Shown here piece by piece: positions 1 to 10,500 of a DNA stretch of 64,000 nt (the stretch's first letter is position 1; each line of letters starts with the position of its first letter). The notes under the pieces are model-generated. The model was not told the DNA's origin and did no database searches. It was given only the letters and a program-made list of their open reading frames with translations. Location: NCBI RefSeq assembly GCF_013041805.1, contig NZ_JABDRI010000019.1:1-64000 (forward strand). The letters run 5' to 3'. The stretch is from Lutibacter sp. Lineage in GTDB: Bacteria; Bacteroidota; Bacteroidia; Flavobacteriales; Flavobacteriaceae. The translations under genes and the position numbers were made by a program.

Positions 1-1476
1 GTTTGGACGTATCCTGATGGATTTACGTGGATGGAAATGTTCCAAGATGAAAGTAAATTTGGATTGCACGCAGCACTAACTCCTACTTGGAATGAAACTG
101 CATTTTATGCAGATTATGTATTACCAATGGGATTAGCCTCTGAACGTCACGATTTAAATAGTTATGCCACTCACGGTGGAACTTGGGTTGCTTTTCGTCA
201 ACCAGTATTGAGAGAAGCTGCTAGAAGAAATGGAAAACCTGTGAAATTAACTTATGAAGCTAATCCAGGGGAAGTATGGGAAGAAGATGAATTTTTCATT
301 GAATTATCTTGGAGAATTGATCCTGACGGAAGCATGGGAATCAGAAAAACATTTGAGTCGCCTTACAGACCAGGAGAAAAAATTACAATTGACGAGTATT
401 ACCAATATATATTTGAAAGAATCAAAGGTTTAAATGAAGCTGCCAAAGCAGATGGATTCACTGGGCAATTTGCAGCATTAGAATACATGAAAAAGTACGG
501 AGCATTCGAAATTGAAAAGGGTGAATCCTACAAAATGAACGAAAATCTGCTTAGTGATGATCAGCTAAAAGGCACAAAAGTAGATCCAAAGACCGATGTA
601 ATTTTAAAAGATGGTAAAGCGATTGGAGTTATGATCAAAGGAAAACCATGTGTAGGTTTCCCAACTCCATCTCGTAAAAACGAATTTTATTCGCAAACCA
701 TGGTAGATTGGAAATGGCCCGAATATGCTACACCAAAGTATATTAAAAGTCATATCCATAATGATGTATTGGATAAATCTATAGGGGAATATGTATTAGT
801 ACCTACTTTTAGATTACCAACATTAATTCACTCTCGTTCAGGAAATGCCAAATGGTTAGTAGAAATTTCTAATAGAAACCCAATTTGGATGCATCCAGAT
901 GACGCTAAGAAATGGGGATTCCAAACAGGCGATTTAGTCAAATTAAATACAGATATCGGTTATTTTATTGATAAAGTTTGGGTGACACAAAGTATGAAGC
1001 CAGGAGTTGTTGCTTGTTCTCATCATATTGGACGATGGAGAAGACCTCAAGATAAGATTGGAAACCGTTGGGCTACAAATACCGTTAATATTGAAGGAGA
1101 TGGCAAAGGCGGTTGGAAAATGAATACAATTTCAGGAATTAAACCATTTGAATCACATGATAAAGATTCAAAACGAATTTTTTGGAAAGATGGAGGTGTG
1201 CATCAAAATATAACACATGCAGTTCATCCTGATCCTATTAGTGGTATGCATACTTGGCATCAACGTGTTCGAATTGAGAAACCTAAAGAAGGTGAAAAAT
1301 ATGGTGATATTTTTGTTGACACGAATAAATCTCACGAAGTATATAAAGAATGGTTAGCGATGACTAGACCTGCTCCAGGACCAAACGGAGAGCGAAGACC
1401 ACTTTGGTTTAACAGAGCTTTTACACCTGATAAAACAGAAGGAGGATGCTATTACATTCCAAAAGAAGATAAGTAA
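1..1476 (+). CDS. Molybdopterin oxidoreductase catalytic subunit, C-terminal part (5' truncated by window)
   Basis: The reading frame is open from base 1, so the true start lies upstream; the first in-frame ATG at 31 is internal. The visible part of about 491 residues fits the C-terminal half of a DMSO-reductase-family molybdoenzyme. Near the start is the ETAFYADYVLP segment typical of the family, and the C-terminal third carries a molydopterin-dinucleotide-binding domain (NRNPIWMHPDDAKKWG, then GDLVKLNTDIGYF and GVVACSHHIGRWRR). The [4Fe-4S] and Mo-ligand regions are outside the window, so the substrate cannot be read; formate, polysulfide or arsenic-type activities all remain possible. A strong hairpin terminator follows the stop, so this is the last gene of its operon. 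Confidence 0.8.
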   Translation, partial: VWTYPDGFTWMEMFQDESKFGLHAALTPTWNETAFYADYVLPMGLASERHDLNSYATHGGTWVAFRQPVLREAARRNGKPVKLTYEANPGEVWEEDEFFIELSWRIDPDGSMGIRKTFESPYRPGEKITIDEYYQYIFERIKGLNEAAKADGFTGQFAALEYMKKYGAFEIEKGESYKMNENLLSDDQLKGTKVDPKTDVILKDGKAIGVMIKGKPCVGFPTPSRKNEFYSQTMVDWKWPEYATPKYIKSHIHNDVLDKSIGEYVLVPTFRLPTLIHSRSGNAKWLVEISNRNPIWMHPDDAKKWGFQTGDLVKLNTDIGYFIDKVWVTQSMKPGVVACSHHIGRWRRPQDKIGNRWATNTVNIEGDGKGGWKMNTISGIKPFESHDKDSKRIFWKDGGVHQNITHAVHPDPISGMHTWHQRVRIEKPKEGEKYGDIFVDTNKSHEVYKEWLAMTRPAPGPNGERRPLWFNRAFTPDKTEGGCYYIPKEDK

Positions 1477-1480
1477 CTCA

Positions 1481-1511
1481 AAAAAATCCCGCTTTAGCGG
1501 GATTTTTTTAT
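1481..1511 (+). terminator. Rho-independent terminator
   Basis: An AATCCCGC / GCGGGATT stem with a TTTA loop follows the molybdoenzyme stop and runs into a T tract. An A tract precedes it. Confidence 0.9.
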
Positions 1512-1591
1512 ATTCCATTCTAAATTTTAAGGAAGAATGAGAGAATAAGTTTGCTCTAAACGTTGTCTAATGTAACATTTGTATTTTGGTA

Positions 1592-1607
1592 TATGATAAT
1601 TATCATA
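1592..1607. promoter_or_regulatory. 16-bp perfect palindrome upstream of the malic enzyme gene
   Basis: TATGATAATTATCATA is self-complementary and lies 60 bases before the malic enzyme ATG. Thirteen of its 16 bases recur at 13250-13262, upstream of the second tonB gene. It resembles a shortened Fur-type box, but AT-rich DNA makes such palindromes fairly likely by chance. Treat it as a candidate operator only. Confidence 0.3.
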
Positions 1608-1666
1608 ATTAGCACATATCAATTATGACTAACTTTGTTCTTAGTTAAAAATAAACAATAAGTATT

Positions 1667-3940
1667 ATGAGCAATTCTAAAAAAAAGAGTGAGGCTTTAC
1701 TATATCATGAGTTTCCTACTCCAGGAAAAATACAAGTAGTACCAACAACAAAATATTCAACTCAACGTGATTTGTCACTTGCCTATTCACCAGGTGTTGC
1801 AGAACCATGTTTAGCAATTGAAGAAAACCCTGATGATGCTTATAAATATACAGCAAAAGGTAATTTAGTTGCTGTTATTTCTAACGGGACAGCAGTTTTA
1901 GGATTAGGTGACATTGGTGCTCTAGCAGGAAAACCAGTGATGGAAGGAAAAGGATTACTTTTTAAAATATTTGCAGATATAGATGTTTTTGATATTGAAG
2001 TTGACACTCATGATGTTGAAAAATTTATTGAAACTGTTAAAAATATTGCGCCAACTTTTGGTGGAATTAATTTAGAAGATATTAAAGCTCCTGAAGCATT
2101 TGAAATTGAACGCAGGTTAAAAGAAGAGTTAGATATTCCTGTAATGCATGATGATCAACACGGAACTGCAATTATTTCAGCAGCAGCTCTGAAAAATGCT
2201 GTTGAAATTACAGGGAAGGATATATCAAAGATTAAAATTATAGTAAATGGTGCTGGAGCAGCAGCAATTTCTTGTTCTCGATTGTATTTAGCAATAGGAG
2301 CAAAAAGAGAAAACCTTGTGATGTGCGACAGCAAAGGTGTTATTAGAAGAGATATTGAAAATTTATCTCAACAAAAGGCAGAATTTGCAACAGATAGAGA
2401 TTTACATACTTTAGAGGAGGCTATGATTGATGCAGATGTTTTTATAGGACTGTCTGTTGGTAATGTTGTAACTCCTGCAATGTTAAATACTATGGCTAAA
2501 GATCCTATTGTTTTTGCAATGGCAAATCCTACTCCAGAAATTGAGTATGATTTAGCTGTAAAAACTAGAAAGGATATTATTATGGCTACTGGACGTTCAG
2601 ATTTTCCTAATCAGGTAAATAATGTACTTGGGTTTCCATTTATTTTTAGAGGAGCATTAGATGTAAGAGCTACTGGAATTAATGAGGAAATGAAAATTGC
2701 GGCAGTTCATGCATTAGCTAATTTAGCAAAAGAGCCAGTGCCAGAACAGGTGAATATTACTTATGGAGAATCACATATTGAATTTGGTAGAGAATATATT
2801 ATTCCAAAGCCTTTTGATCATAGACTAATAACGGAAGTTCCACCGGCAATTGCAAAAGCTGCAATGGAATCTGGTATTGCAAAAAATCCAATAACAGATT
2901 GGGATGCTTATAAAGAAGCTTTAGCTGAGAGATTAGGAACAGGAAATAAGTTGTTAAGACGATTAATGGCAAAAGCAAAATCAAACCCAAAAACTATCAT
3001 TTTTGCTGAAGCAGATCACTTGAATGTTCTTAAGGCAGCTCAGATTGTTTATGATGAAGGAGTTGGAAAACCAATTTTAATGGGGGATAGGACTATTATT
3101 AAAGAATTAATGAATGAAATTAATTTTGATGTTGATTTACCGATTATTGATCCTACGGCTTTAGAAGAAAAAGAAAGAAGACATAGGTTTGCAAAACATT
3201 ATTGGGAAAAAAGACAACGAAATGGAATTACATTACTAGCAGCTCAAAGATTAATGCGTGGACGTAATTATTTTGCAGCAATGATGGTGAATGAAGGAGA
3301 AGCAGATTCATTGGTTACAGGTTATTCAAGAAGTTACCCAGCAACAGTTAAGCCAATGATTGAACTAATTGGTAAAAAAGAGGGTGTTAAAAAAATTGCC
3401 GCAACAAATATTATGATTACCAAAAGAGGACCAATGTTCTTTTCTGATACAGCTATTAATATCAATCCTACTGCTGAAGAATTAGCAGATATTTGTTATA
3501 TGACAAGCGAATCTATGAAAATGTTTGGATTTGATCCAAATTTAGCAATGTTGTCATTTTCTAACTTTGGGTCTTCAAACTCTTCGGCAGCTGAAAAAGT
3601 TGGTGAAGCAGCAAAAATAGCTCACAATAAATTTCCAGACCTAGTTGTTGATGGTGATTTACAAGCAGACTTTGCTTTAAATCCAGCGATGTTAAAAGAA
3701 AAATTCCCTTTTTCTAAATTAAACGGTAAAAAGGTTAATGGTTTAATTTTTCCAGGTTTAGAATCGGCCAATATTGGATACAAATTAATGAAAGAATTTA
3801 ATAATGTAGAATCTATTGGGCCAATTATTATGGGACTAAAAAAACCAGTTCACATTATTCAGCTTGGAGCAAGTGTAGATGAAATTGTAAATATTGCTTG
3901 TGTAGCGATCGTTCATGCTCAAGAAAAAGTAAAAAATTAA
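1667..3940 (+). CDS. maeB: NADP-dependent malic enzyme with C-terminal phosphotransacetylase-like domain
   Basis: A cytosolic enzyme that oxidatively decarboxylates malate to pyruvate, making NADPH. The 757 residues fit the large MaeB type. Residues 15-410 are the malic enzyme part, with YSPGVAEPC near residue 40, the DDQHGTA signature, and an NAD(P)-binding GAGAAAIS near residue 195. From about residue 430 to the end is a phosphotransacetylase-like domain, which in this family is regulatory (acetyl-CoA sensing) rather than catalytic. The ATG at 1667 is the natural start, [21 protein letters not shown] being the usual N-terminus. ruvA follows after 40 bases, and maeB-ruvA-sprA is a common order in Flavobacteriia. 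Confidence 0.95.
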   Translation: MSNSKKKSEALLYHEFPTPGKIQVVPTTKYSTQRDLSLAYSPGVAEPCLAIEENPDDAYKYTAKGNLVAVISNGTAVLGLGDIGALAGKPVMEGKGLLFKIFADIDVFDIEVDTHDVEKFIETVKNIAPTFGGINLEDIKAPEAFEIERRLKEELDIPVMHDDQHGTAIISAAALKNAVEITGKDISKIKIIVNGAGAAAISCSRLYLAIGAKRENLVMCDSKGVIRRDIENLSQQKAEFATDRDLHTLEEAMIDADVFIGLSVGNVVTPAMLNTMAKDPIVFAMANPTPEIEYDLAVKTRKDIIMATGRSDFPNQVNNVLGFPFIFRGALDVRATGINEEMKIAAVHALANLAKEPVPEQVNITYGESHIEFGREYIIPKPFDHRLITEVPPAIAKAAMESGIAKNPITDWDAYKEALAERLGTGNKLLRRLMAKAKSNPKTIIFAEADHLNVLKAAQIVYDEGVGKPILMGDRTIIKELMNEINFDVDLPIIDPTALEEKERRHRFAKHYWEKRQRNGITLLAAQRLMRGRNYFAAMMVNEGEADSLVTGYSRSYPATVKPMIELIGKKEGVKKIAATNIMITKRGPMFFSDTAININPTAEELADICYMTSESMKMFGFDPNLAMLSFSNFGSSNSSAAEKVGEAAKIAHNKFPDLVVDGDLQADFALNPAMLKEKFPFSKLNGKKVNGLIFPGLESANIGYKLMKEFNNVESIGPIIMGLKKPVHIIQLGASVDEIVNIACVAIVHAQEKVKN

Positions 3941-3951
3941 TAATTATTTGT

Positions 3952-3959
3952 TACATTTG
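3952..3959 (+). promoter_or_regulatory. Candidate -7 box for ruvA-sprA
   Basis: TACATTTG matches the Bacteroidota -7 consensus TAnnTTTG and lies 22 bases before the ruvA ATG. No clear TTG -33 element sits at the right distance, so the call is tentative. Confidence 0.35.
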
Positions 3960-3980
3960 GGTTTATTAAAAAGGTAAAAT

Positions 3981-4562
3981 ATGATAACCCAATTAAGAGG
4001 TAAATTAGTAGAAAAAAACCCCACTTACGTCGTGTTAGAAGTAGGTGGGGTTGGTTATTGGCTAAACATTTCTTTAAATACGTTTTCTCTTTTACCTAAT
4101 GAAGAGTCAGTTCTTTTATATACGTATTTGTCAGTAAAAGAAGATTCACACACACTATTTGGGTTTATTAACAAAATAGAGCGAGAAATTTTTAAATTAC
4201 TCATATCTGTTTCTGGTGTTGGACCAAGTATTGCGCGAACCATGCTATCATCTATGTCTACTGATGAAATTCAGCAAGCTATAGCCTCAGGAAATGTTGG
4301 AGTTATTCAATCTGTAAAAGGAATTGGAACTAAAACTGCACAGCGTGTATTGGTAGATTTGAAAGATAAAATTTCAAAAACCTTTGCAATTGATGAAGTT
4401 TCTTTTGTTGAAAGCAATACGAATAAAATTGAAGCGTTATCTGCATTAGAAGTCTTAGGATTTAATAAAAAGCAATCAGAAAAAGTATTAGATAAAATTT
4501 TATTAGAAGATTCAGCTGTTAATGTTGAAATTTTAATAAAAAAAGCGCTTAAAAACTTATAG
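3981..4562 (+). CDS. ruvA: Holliday junction branch migration protein RuvA
   Basis: RuvA tetramers bind four-way DNA junctions and load the RuvB motor during recombinational repair. The 193 residues have the standard three parts: an N-terminal OB fold (1-62), two helix-hairpin-helix motifs (SGVGPSIARTML and VKGIGTKTAQRVL, about 78-125), and a small C-terminal RuvB-contacting domain (150-193, SALEVLGFNKKQSEKVL). Length is normal. ruvB is not adjacent, which is usual in this phylum. The stop lies three bases before the TTG start of sprA, suggesting co-transcription and coupled translation. Confidence 0.97.
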   Translation: MITQLRGKLVEKNPTYVVLEVGGVGYWLNISLNTFSLLPNEESVLLYTYLSVKEDSHTLFGFINKIEREIFKLLISVSGVGPSIARTMLSSMSTDEIQQAIASGNVGVIQSVKGIGTKTAQRVLVDLKDKISKTFAIDEVSFVESNTNKIEALSALEVLGFNKKQSEKVLDKILLEDSAVNVEILIKKALKNL

Positions 4563-4565
4563 GAT

Positions 4566-7500
4566 TTGAAGAACAAGCAATTTATATTTAAAACACATAT
4601 TGTATTTTTTATAGCGTTGTTTATTCAATTCGCAGTAAAAGCACAAACAACTTCAGTTGATAAAATTGCAGATACTACTAAAATTGTAAAGCTCAACGAT
4701 ACGCTTAAATTAAAATATCCTTTTTCTAGTTTAGAAAAGGGTAGTTTGTACTTATCTGACCCTACTAAAACTGAAATTATTTATGATGCAGAGATAGGTA
4801 AATATTTAATTCTTGAAAAAATGGGTAATTATTATGTGAAACGCCCAATTTATATGAATCAAGAAGAGTACAAAGAGTATAGACTTAAAAAAGATATGCT
4901 TGAGTACTATAAGAAAAAAATTAGTGCCACCAATAGTAAAAAAATTGGAAGTGAGGATGCTCAAAAAAACTTATTACCAACCTATTACGTGAACTCAGGT
5001 TTTTTTGAATCTGTTTTTGGAGGAAATACAATTGAAGTAAATGCACAAGGATCTGTTTTAGTTAGGCTAGGAATGCTTTATCAAAAAGTTGACAATCCGC
5101 AGTTGTCAGAGCGCAATAGAAGTAGTTTTACATTCGATTTTAATCAAGAAATTAGTGCAAGCATTTCAGCAAAAGTTGGAACTAGGCTAAAAGTTGGTGC
5201 GCAATACGATACGCAATCAACATTTAATTTCCAAAATCAAATAAAACTTGAATTTACTCCTACTGAAGATGATATTCTTCAAAAAGTTGAAGTAGGAAAT
5301 GTGAGTATGCCTTTAAAAAATTCATTAATTGTAGGGGCACAAAGTTTATTTGGAGTAAAAACACAAATGAAATTTGGCAACACTACGGTAACGGGTGTAT
5401 TTGCTGAGCAAAAATCACAAACAAGATCAGTAGCCGCTCAAGGTGGTTCAACCATTCAAGAATTTGAATTACAAGCGACAGATTACGATCAAAATAGACA
5501 CTTTTTTTTAGCTCAATATTTTAGAGATGCTTATAATAATGCTTTAAAAGAGTATCCATTAATTAATAGCCCAATTAATATTACTAGAGTTGAGGTATGG
5601 GTAACTAATAGAGTTGCATCAACAGTTGACATTCGAAATATTGTTGGTGTTGCAGATTTAGGGGAGGGAGACCCAACAAATATTGGTCCAGCAAATGTTA
5701 TTCCCGTTCCAGGTTCACTTTTACCAGAAAATGAATCAAATGATATCTCAACAATATTAACAACTTCAAATGCGGTAAGAAAAATTGCTACAGTTAGTGA
5801 TGGGTTAGCACCTTTTTCAATGCAACAAGGAAGAGATTATTCGGTTTTAGAAAATGCAATAAAATTACGACCGGATGAATATTCAATTCATCCTCAATTG
5901 GGTGTTATTTCATTAAACAGAAGACTGGCTGATAATGACGTGCTAGCTGTTGCCTTTGAGTATACTGTAAGTGGAGAATCAAAAGTTTATAGAGTTGGAG
6001 AGTTGTCTAGTGATGGGATAATTGCACCAGATAATATTGTTGTGAAATTATTGCGAAGTGAGATTATTAGTACACAAATTCCTATTTGGGATTTGATGAT
6101 GAAAAATATATATTCTTTACAAACCTATAGAATGCAGTCTGAAGGTTTTAGATTGGAATTATTATATGCTGATGATGCTACAGGTGTTCCGATAAATGTA
6201 CTTCAAAATGCCCAAACAGCTGGAGCTTCGGACAGAACATTATTAAATTTATTCAACATTGATAGGCTTGATCAAAATCAGTTTCTAACACCAGAAGGAG
6301 ATGGTTATTTTGATTATGTTGAAGGGTCTACAGTAAATTCAGAAAAAGGATACATTATTTTTCCAACAGTAGAACCATTTGGTGCAGATCTAGAGAGTAA
6401 ATTAAGTAATCCCGATGATCAAGTTTATATTTTTAATGAGTTATATGATAGAACTCAGATTGAAGCTAAAAATGATTTTCAACAAAAAGATAAATATTTA
6501 ATAAAAGGATATCATAAATCAGAAAGTGCTAATGGAATTCCACTAGGCGCTTTTAATGTACCTCAAGGCTCTGTTCGAGTTACTACCGGAGGTAGAGAAT
6601 TAGTTGAAGGAATCGATTATGTTGTAGATTATCAAATGGGTAGAGTTCAAATTGTGAATCCAAGTTTAGAAGCTTCAAATGCGCCAATTCAAGTTTCAGT
6701 TGAAAATAATGCCGCGTTTAATTTGCAAACAAAACGTTTTTTAGGAATTGATATTGAGCATAAATTTTCTGATGATTTTATTGCTGGGGTTACAATTTTA
6801 AACTTAAATGAAAGACCACTTACACAAAAGGCTCTGTTTGGGCAAGAACCAATTAATAATACTATTTTTGGATTGAATGCTAGTTATGGAACAGAAGTTC
6901 CAAAATTAACAAAGTGGGTAAATAAATTGCCAAACATTGATACTGATGTTGCATCGAATATATCAATTAGAGGAGATTTTGCTTATTTGGCTCCAGGTTC
7001 ACCAAAAAGAATTGAGCTTGAAGGAGAAGCAACATCTTATGTTGATGATTTTGAAGGATCTCAAATACCTTTAGAAATTAAATCCATTCAACAATGGCAT
7101 GCGTCTAGTACGCCTCAATTTCAATCAAATTTTGATTTTGGAGGAAATGCTACCGATTTATCCTATGGATACAAAAGGGCGCGACTAGCTTGGTATATAA
7201 TTGACCCTTTGTTTTATGGAGGTTCAACTTTAAAACCTGGAAATATTGATAATTTAGAACTTTCTCGAGCTGAAGTTAGAACTGTTAGGTTTGAAGAATT
7301 ATTTCCTGAACAAGATTTAGATCTAACACAATCTACCATTGTTAGAACTATGGATTTGGCATACTTTCCAAATGAAAGAGGGAGTTATAATTATGACACT
7401 AACAATGTTGGTGTAGATGGAAAATTCACTAATCCTGAAGATAGATGGGGAGGAATTACTAGAGCCTTAACCACGACTAATTTTCAACAATCAAATGTTG

Positions 7501-10500
7501 AATATATTCAATTTTGGTTAATGGATCCGTACGACCACTATTCCATTACAAATGAAGAAGGATTACCAGTAGGTGTGGATCCTATGAATCCTGAAAATCA
7601 AGTTGGAGAGTTATATTTTAACTTAGGAAATATTTCTGAAGATATTTTGAAAGATGGTAGAAAGATGTATGAAAATGGATTACCTGAAAATCCTCTAAGT
7701 GTTTTAAACACAGATCCAACTATTTGGGGTAAAATACCAACAAGTCAGTCTTTATTATATGCATTTAGTGATAATGATGATGAAAGATTAAATCAAGATA
7801 TAGGTTTAGATGGTATTAATGATGAAGAAGAATTACAACTTTTTGGAACTGCTTTTGGCCCAGATCCTGCAAATGATAATTATTCTTATTTTAGAAGTTT
7901 CGAGTACGATGCAAATGACGCTTCAATTTTAACTCGCTACAAAAAGTATAACAACACACAAGGAAACTCACCTACAAGTAATTTATCAACCGAGAACTAT
8001 CCAACTTCAGCAACAACTTTTCCAGATACTGAAGATATTGATAGAGATCAAACAATGAATTCTGTAGAAAGTTATTATCAATACAAAGTATCATTAAATA
8101 AAAACGATTTAGTTGTTGGACAAAATAATATTGTTGATGAAAAGAATGTGTCGGTTCAGCTTGAAGATGGAAGTACTAAGCAATTTAGATGGTTACAGTT
8201 CAGAATACAGGTAAACAGTCCAGACGAGGTTGTAAACGATATTTCAGGATTTAATTCTATTCGCTTTATGCGAATGTTTTTAACAAAATTTAAAATGCCG
8301 ATTGTTTTGCGTTTTGGTGAATTAGAATTAGTGAGAGGAGATTGGAGACGTTATACCAAAACATTAGACGATGCTATTGTACCGCCACAAGAGTTAACCA
8401 ATCCGCAATTACAAAATTTTGAAGTTGGAGTTGTAAACATTCAAGAAAACGAAGATAGAACCCCTATACCTTATGTGTTACCTCCAGGAATTCAGCGTGA
8501 AATATTAAGAGGAAGTACAACATTACAACAACAAAATGAACAAGCTTTAACTGTAAAAGTTACAGATTTAGAACCCAATGAGACTAGAGCTATATTTAAA
8601 AATGTAAGTGTTGATTTAAGGATGTATAAGCGCTTAGAATTATTTTTACATGCCGAAGGTGTTCAAACAAAACCTCAAGTTCAAAATGATGAATTAAAAG
8701 CAATTGTTAGAGTTGGTAGCGATTTAAATGACAACTATTATCAAATTGAGAAATCACTTTCAATTTCAGATTATGGAGTATCAACACCACTAGAAATTTG
8801 GCCAGAGGAGAATAACTTAGATGTTTTTTTAGAATATTTAGGGAAACTTAAACTCTTGCGTTTAGAGGCTGCTATAGCGCCTAATGTTGTATTTCCAGCC
8901 GAAGGAGTTTTATCACCAATAGAAGGTCTTGAAGGTTATGAAATTAGAGTGAAAGGAAATCCAAATTTATCAAATATTAGAACCATTCTGCTTGGTGTAA
9001 AAAATGTAACAAATACCAATCAAAGTGCTGAAGTGTGGTTCAATGAAATGCGAGTTTCAGAATTTGATAATCAAGGTGGTTGGGCAAGTGTTGTAAGTGC
9101 TGATGCCAATTTTGCTGATTTTGCAAGTGTTTCAGTAACGGGTAGAATGGAAACAAAAGGTTTTGGTGGAATAGAGCAACGAGTGAATGAACGTAGTCAA
9201 GAGGAAACAAAACTATATGATGTGGTAACCAACATAAACGTTGGGCAGTTGTTACCAAAACAGTGGGGAATAAAATTACCTTTAAATTATAGTATTTCAG
9301 AAGAATTTAAAGATCCAAAATTCGATCCTCAATATCAAGATGTTCTTTTTGAAGATGCAGCTGATATAAATCCAAATAGTAAAAATTCAAGAGATTATAC
9401 AAAGAGAAGAAGTATAAGTTTAATTAACGTAAGAAAAGATTATAATCCTGAATCTACAAAAAAACCTAAATTTTATAATGTAGAAAACGTATCTGTTTCA
9501 TATGCTTTTAGTGAAACGTACCACAAAGATTATAATATTCAGAAATACGTAGATCAAAATGTTCGGGCTTCAGCAAATTATAATTACAGTTTTGAGAGTA
9601 AAAGTATTGAACCATTTAAAAATTGGGAGTTATTAAATAGTAAGTATTTACGATTAATTAAGGACTTTAATTTAAATTTATTGCCTTCAACTATTTCTGT
9701 AAATTCAAATATTATTCGCAGTTATAACGAACAGTTATCAAGAAGTTTAATAGAAGGTTTACCAGAATTACCTACCTTAAAGCAGCGACGCTTTATGTTT
9801 GATTGGGATTATAATATTGGTTATAACTTAACAAAATCGTTGCAGTTTAATTTTAGAGCAGCAAATCATTTTATTTATGATGATTTTGAAGCCTCAGACG
9901 ATATTCAACTTATGGATAACTTTTTTAATCTTGGGAGGCCAAATCATTATCACCAAACTTTAAGTGCTACTTATAATATTCCAATTAATAAACTTCCATA
10001 CTTAGATTTTATAAAAGCCGATTATGCATATACAGCAGATTTTGATTGGCAAGCAGCATCACAGTCTTATGTTGATAAAATAGGTAATGTAATTCAAAAT
10101 GCGAATACCTATACTTTTGGAACTGACATAGATTTTAATAAGTTTTACAAAACAATTGGATTAGAAAAGTTGTTTACTAAAAAACCGGCTCCTGCTAATA
10201 GAACGAATCCTAAAATGCCAAATGCTCCAAGAAGTGTTAGTGCTAAAAAGAATAAATCACTAGGAGGTAAAATAGGCCAAACGTTTTACAATTTGCTAAC
10301 ATCAGTAAAAAAAGCTCGTATTAATTATTCAGAAAATAATGGTACATTTTTACCTGGTTATTTACCGGAAGTTGGATTTTTAGGGCAAGATAATTTTTCA
10401 GGAAGTCCAGCACCTACATTTGGTTTTGTATTTGGTAGTCAAATTGATATTAGACAACGTGCTGTTGAAAATGGCTGGTTATTATCTCGGGGTGCAGATG

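Noticed and set aside
9040-9258. A minus-strand open frame inside sprA
   Set aside because: Antisense to a conserved gene and without any recognisable domain or promoter.
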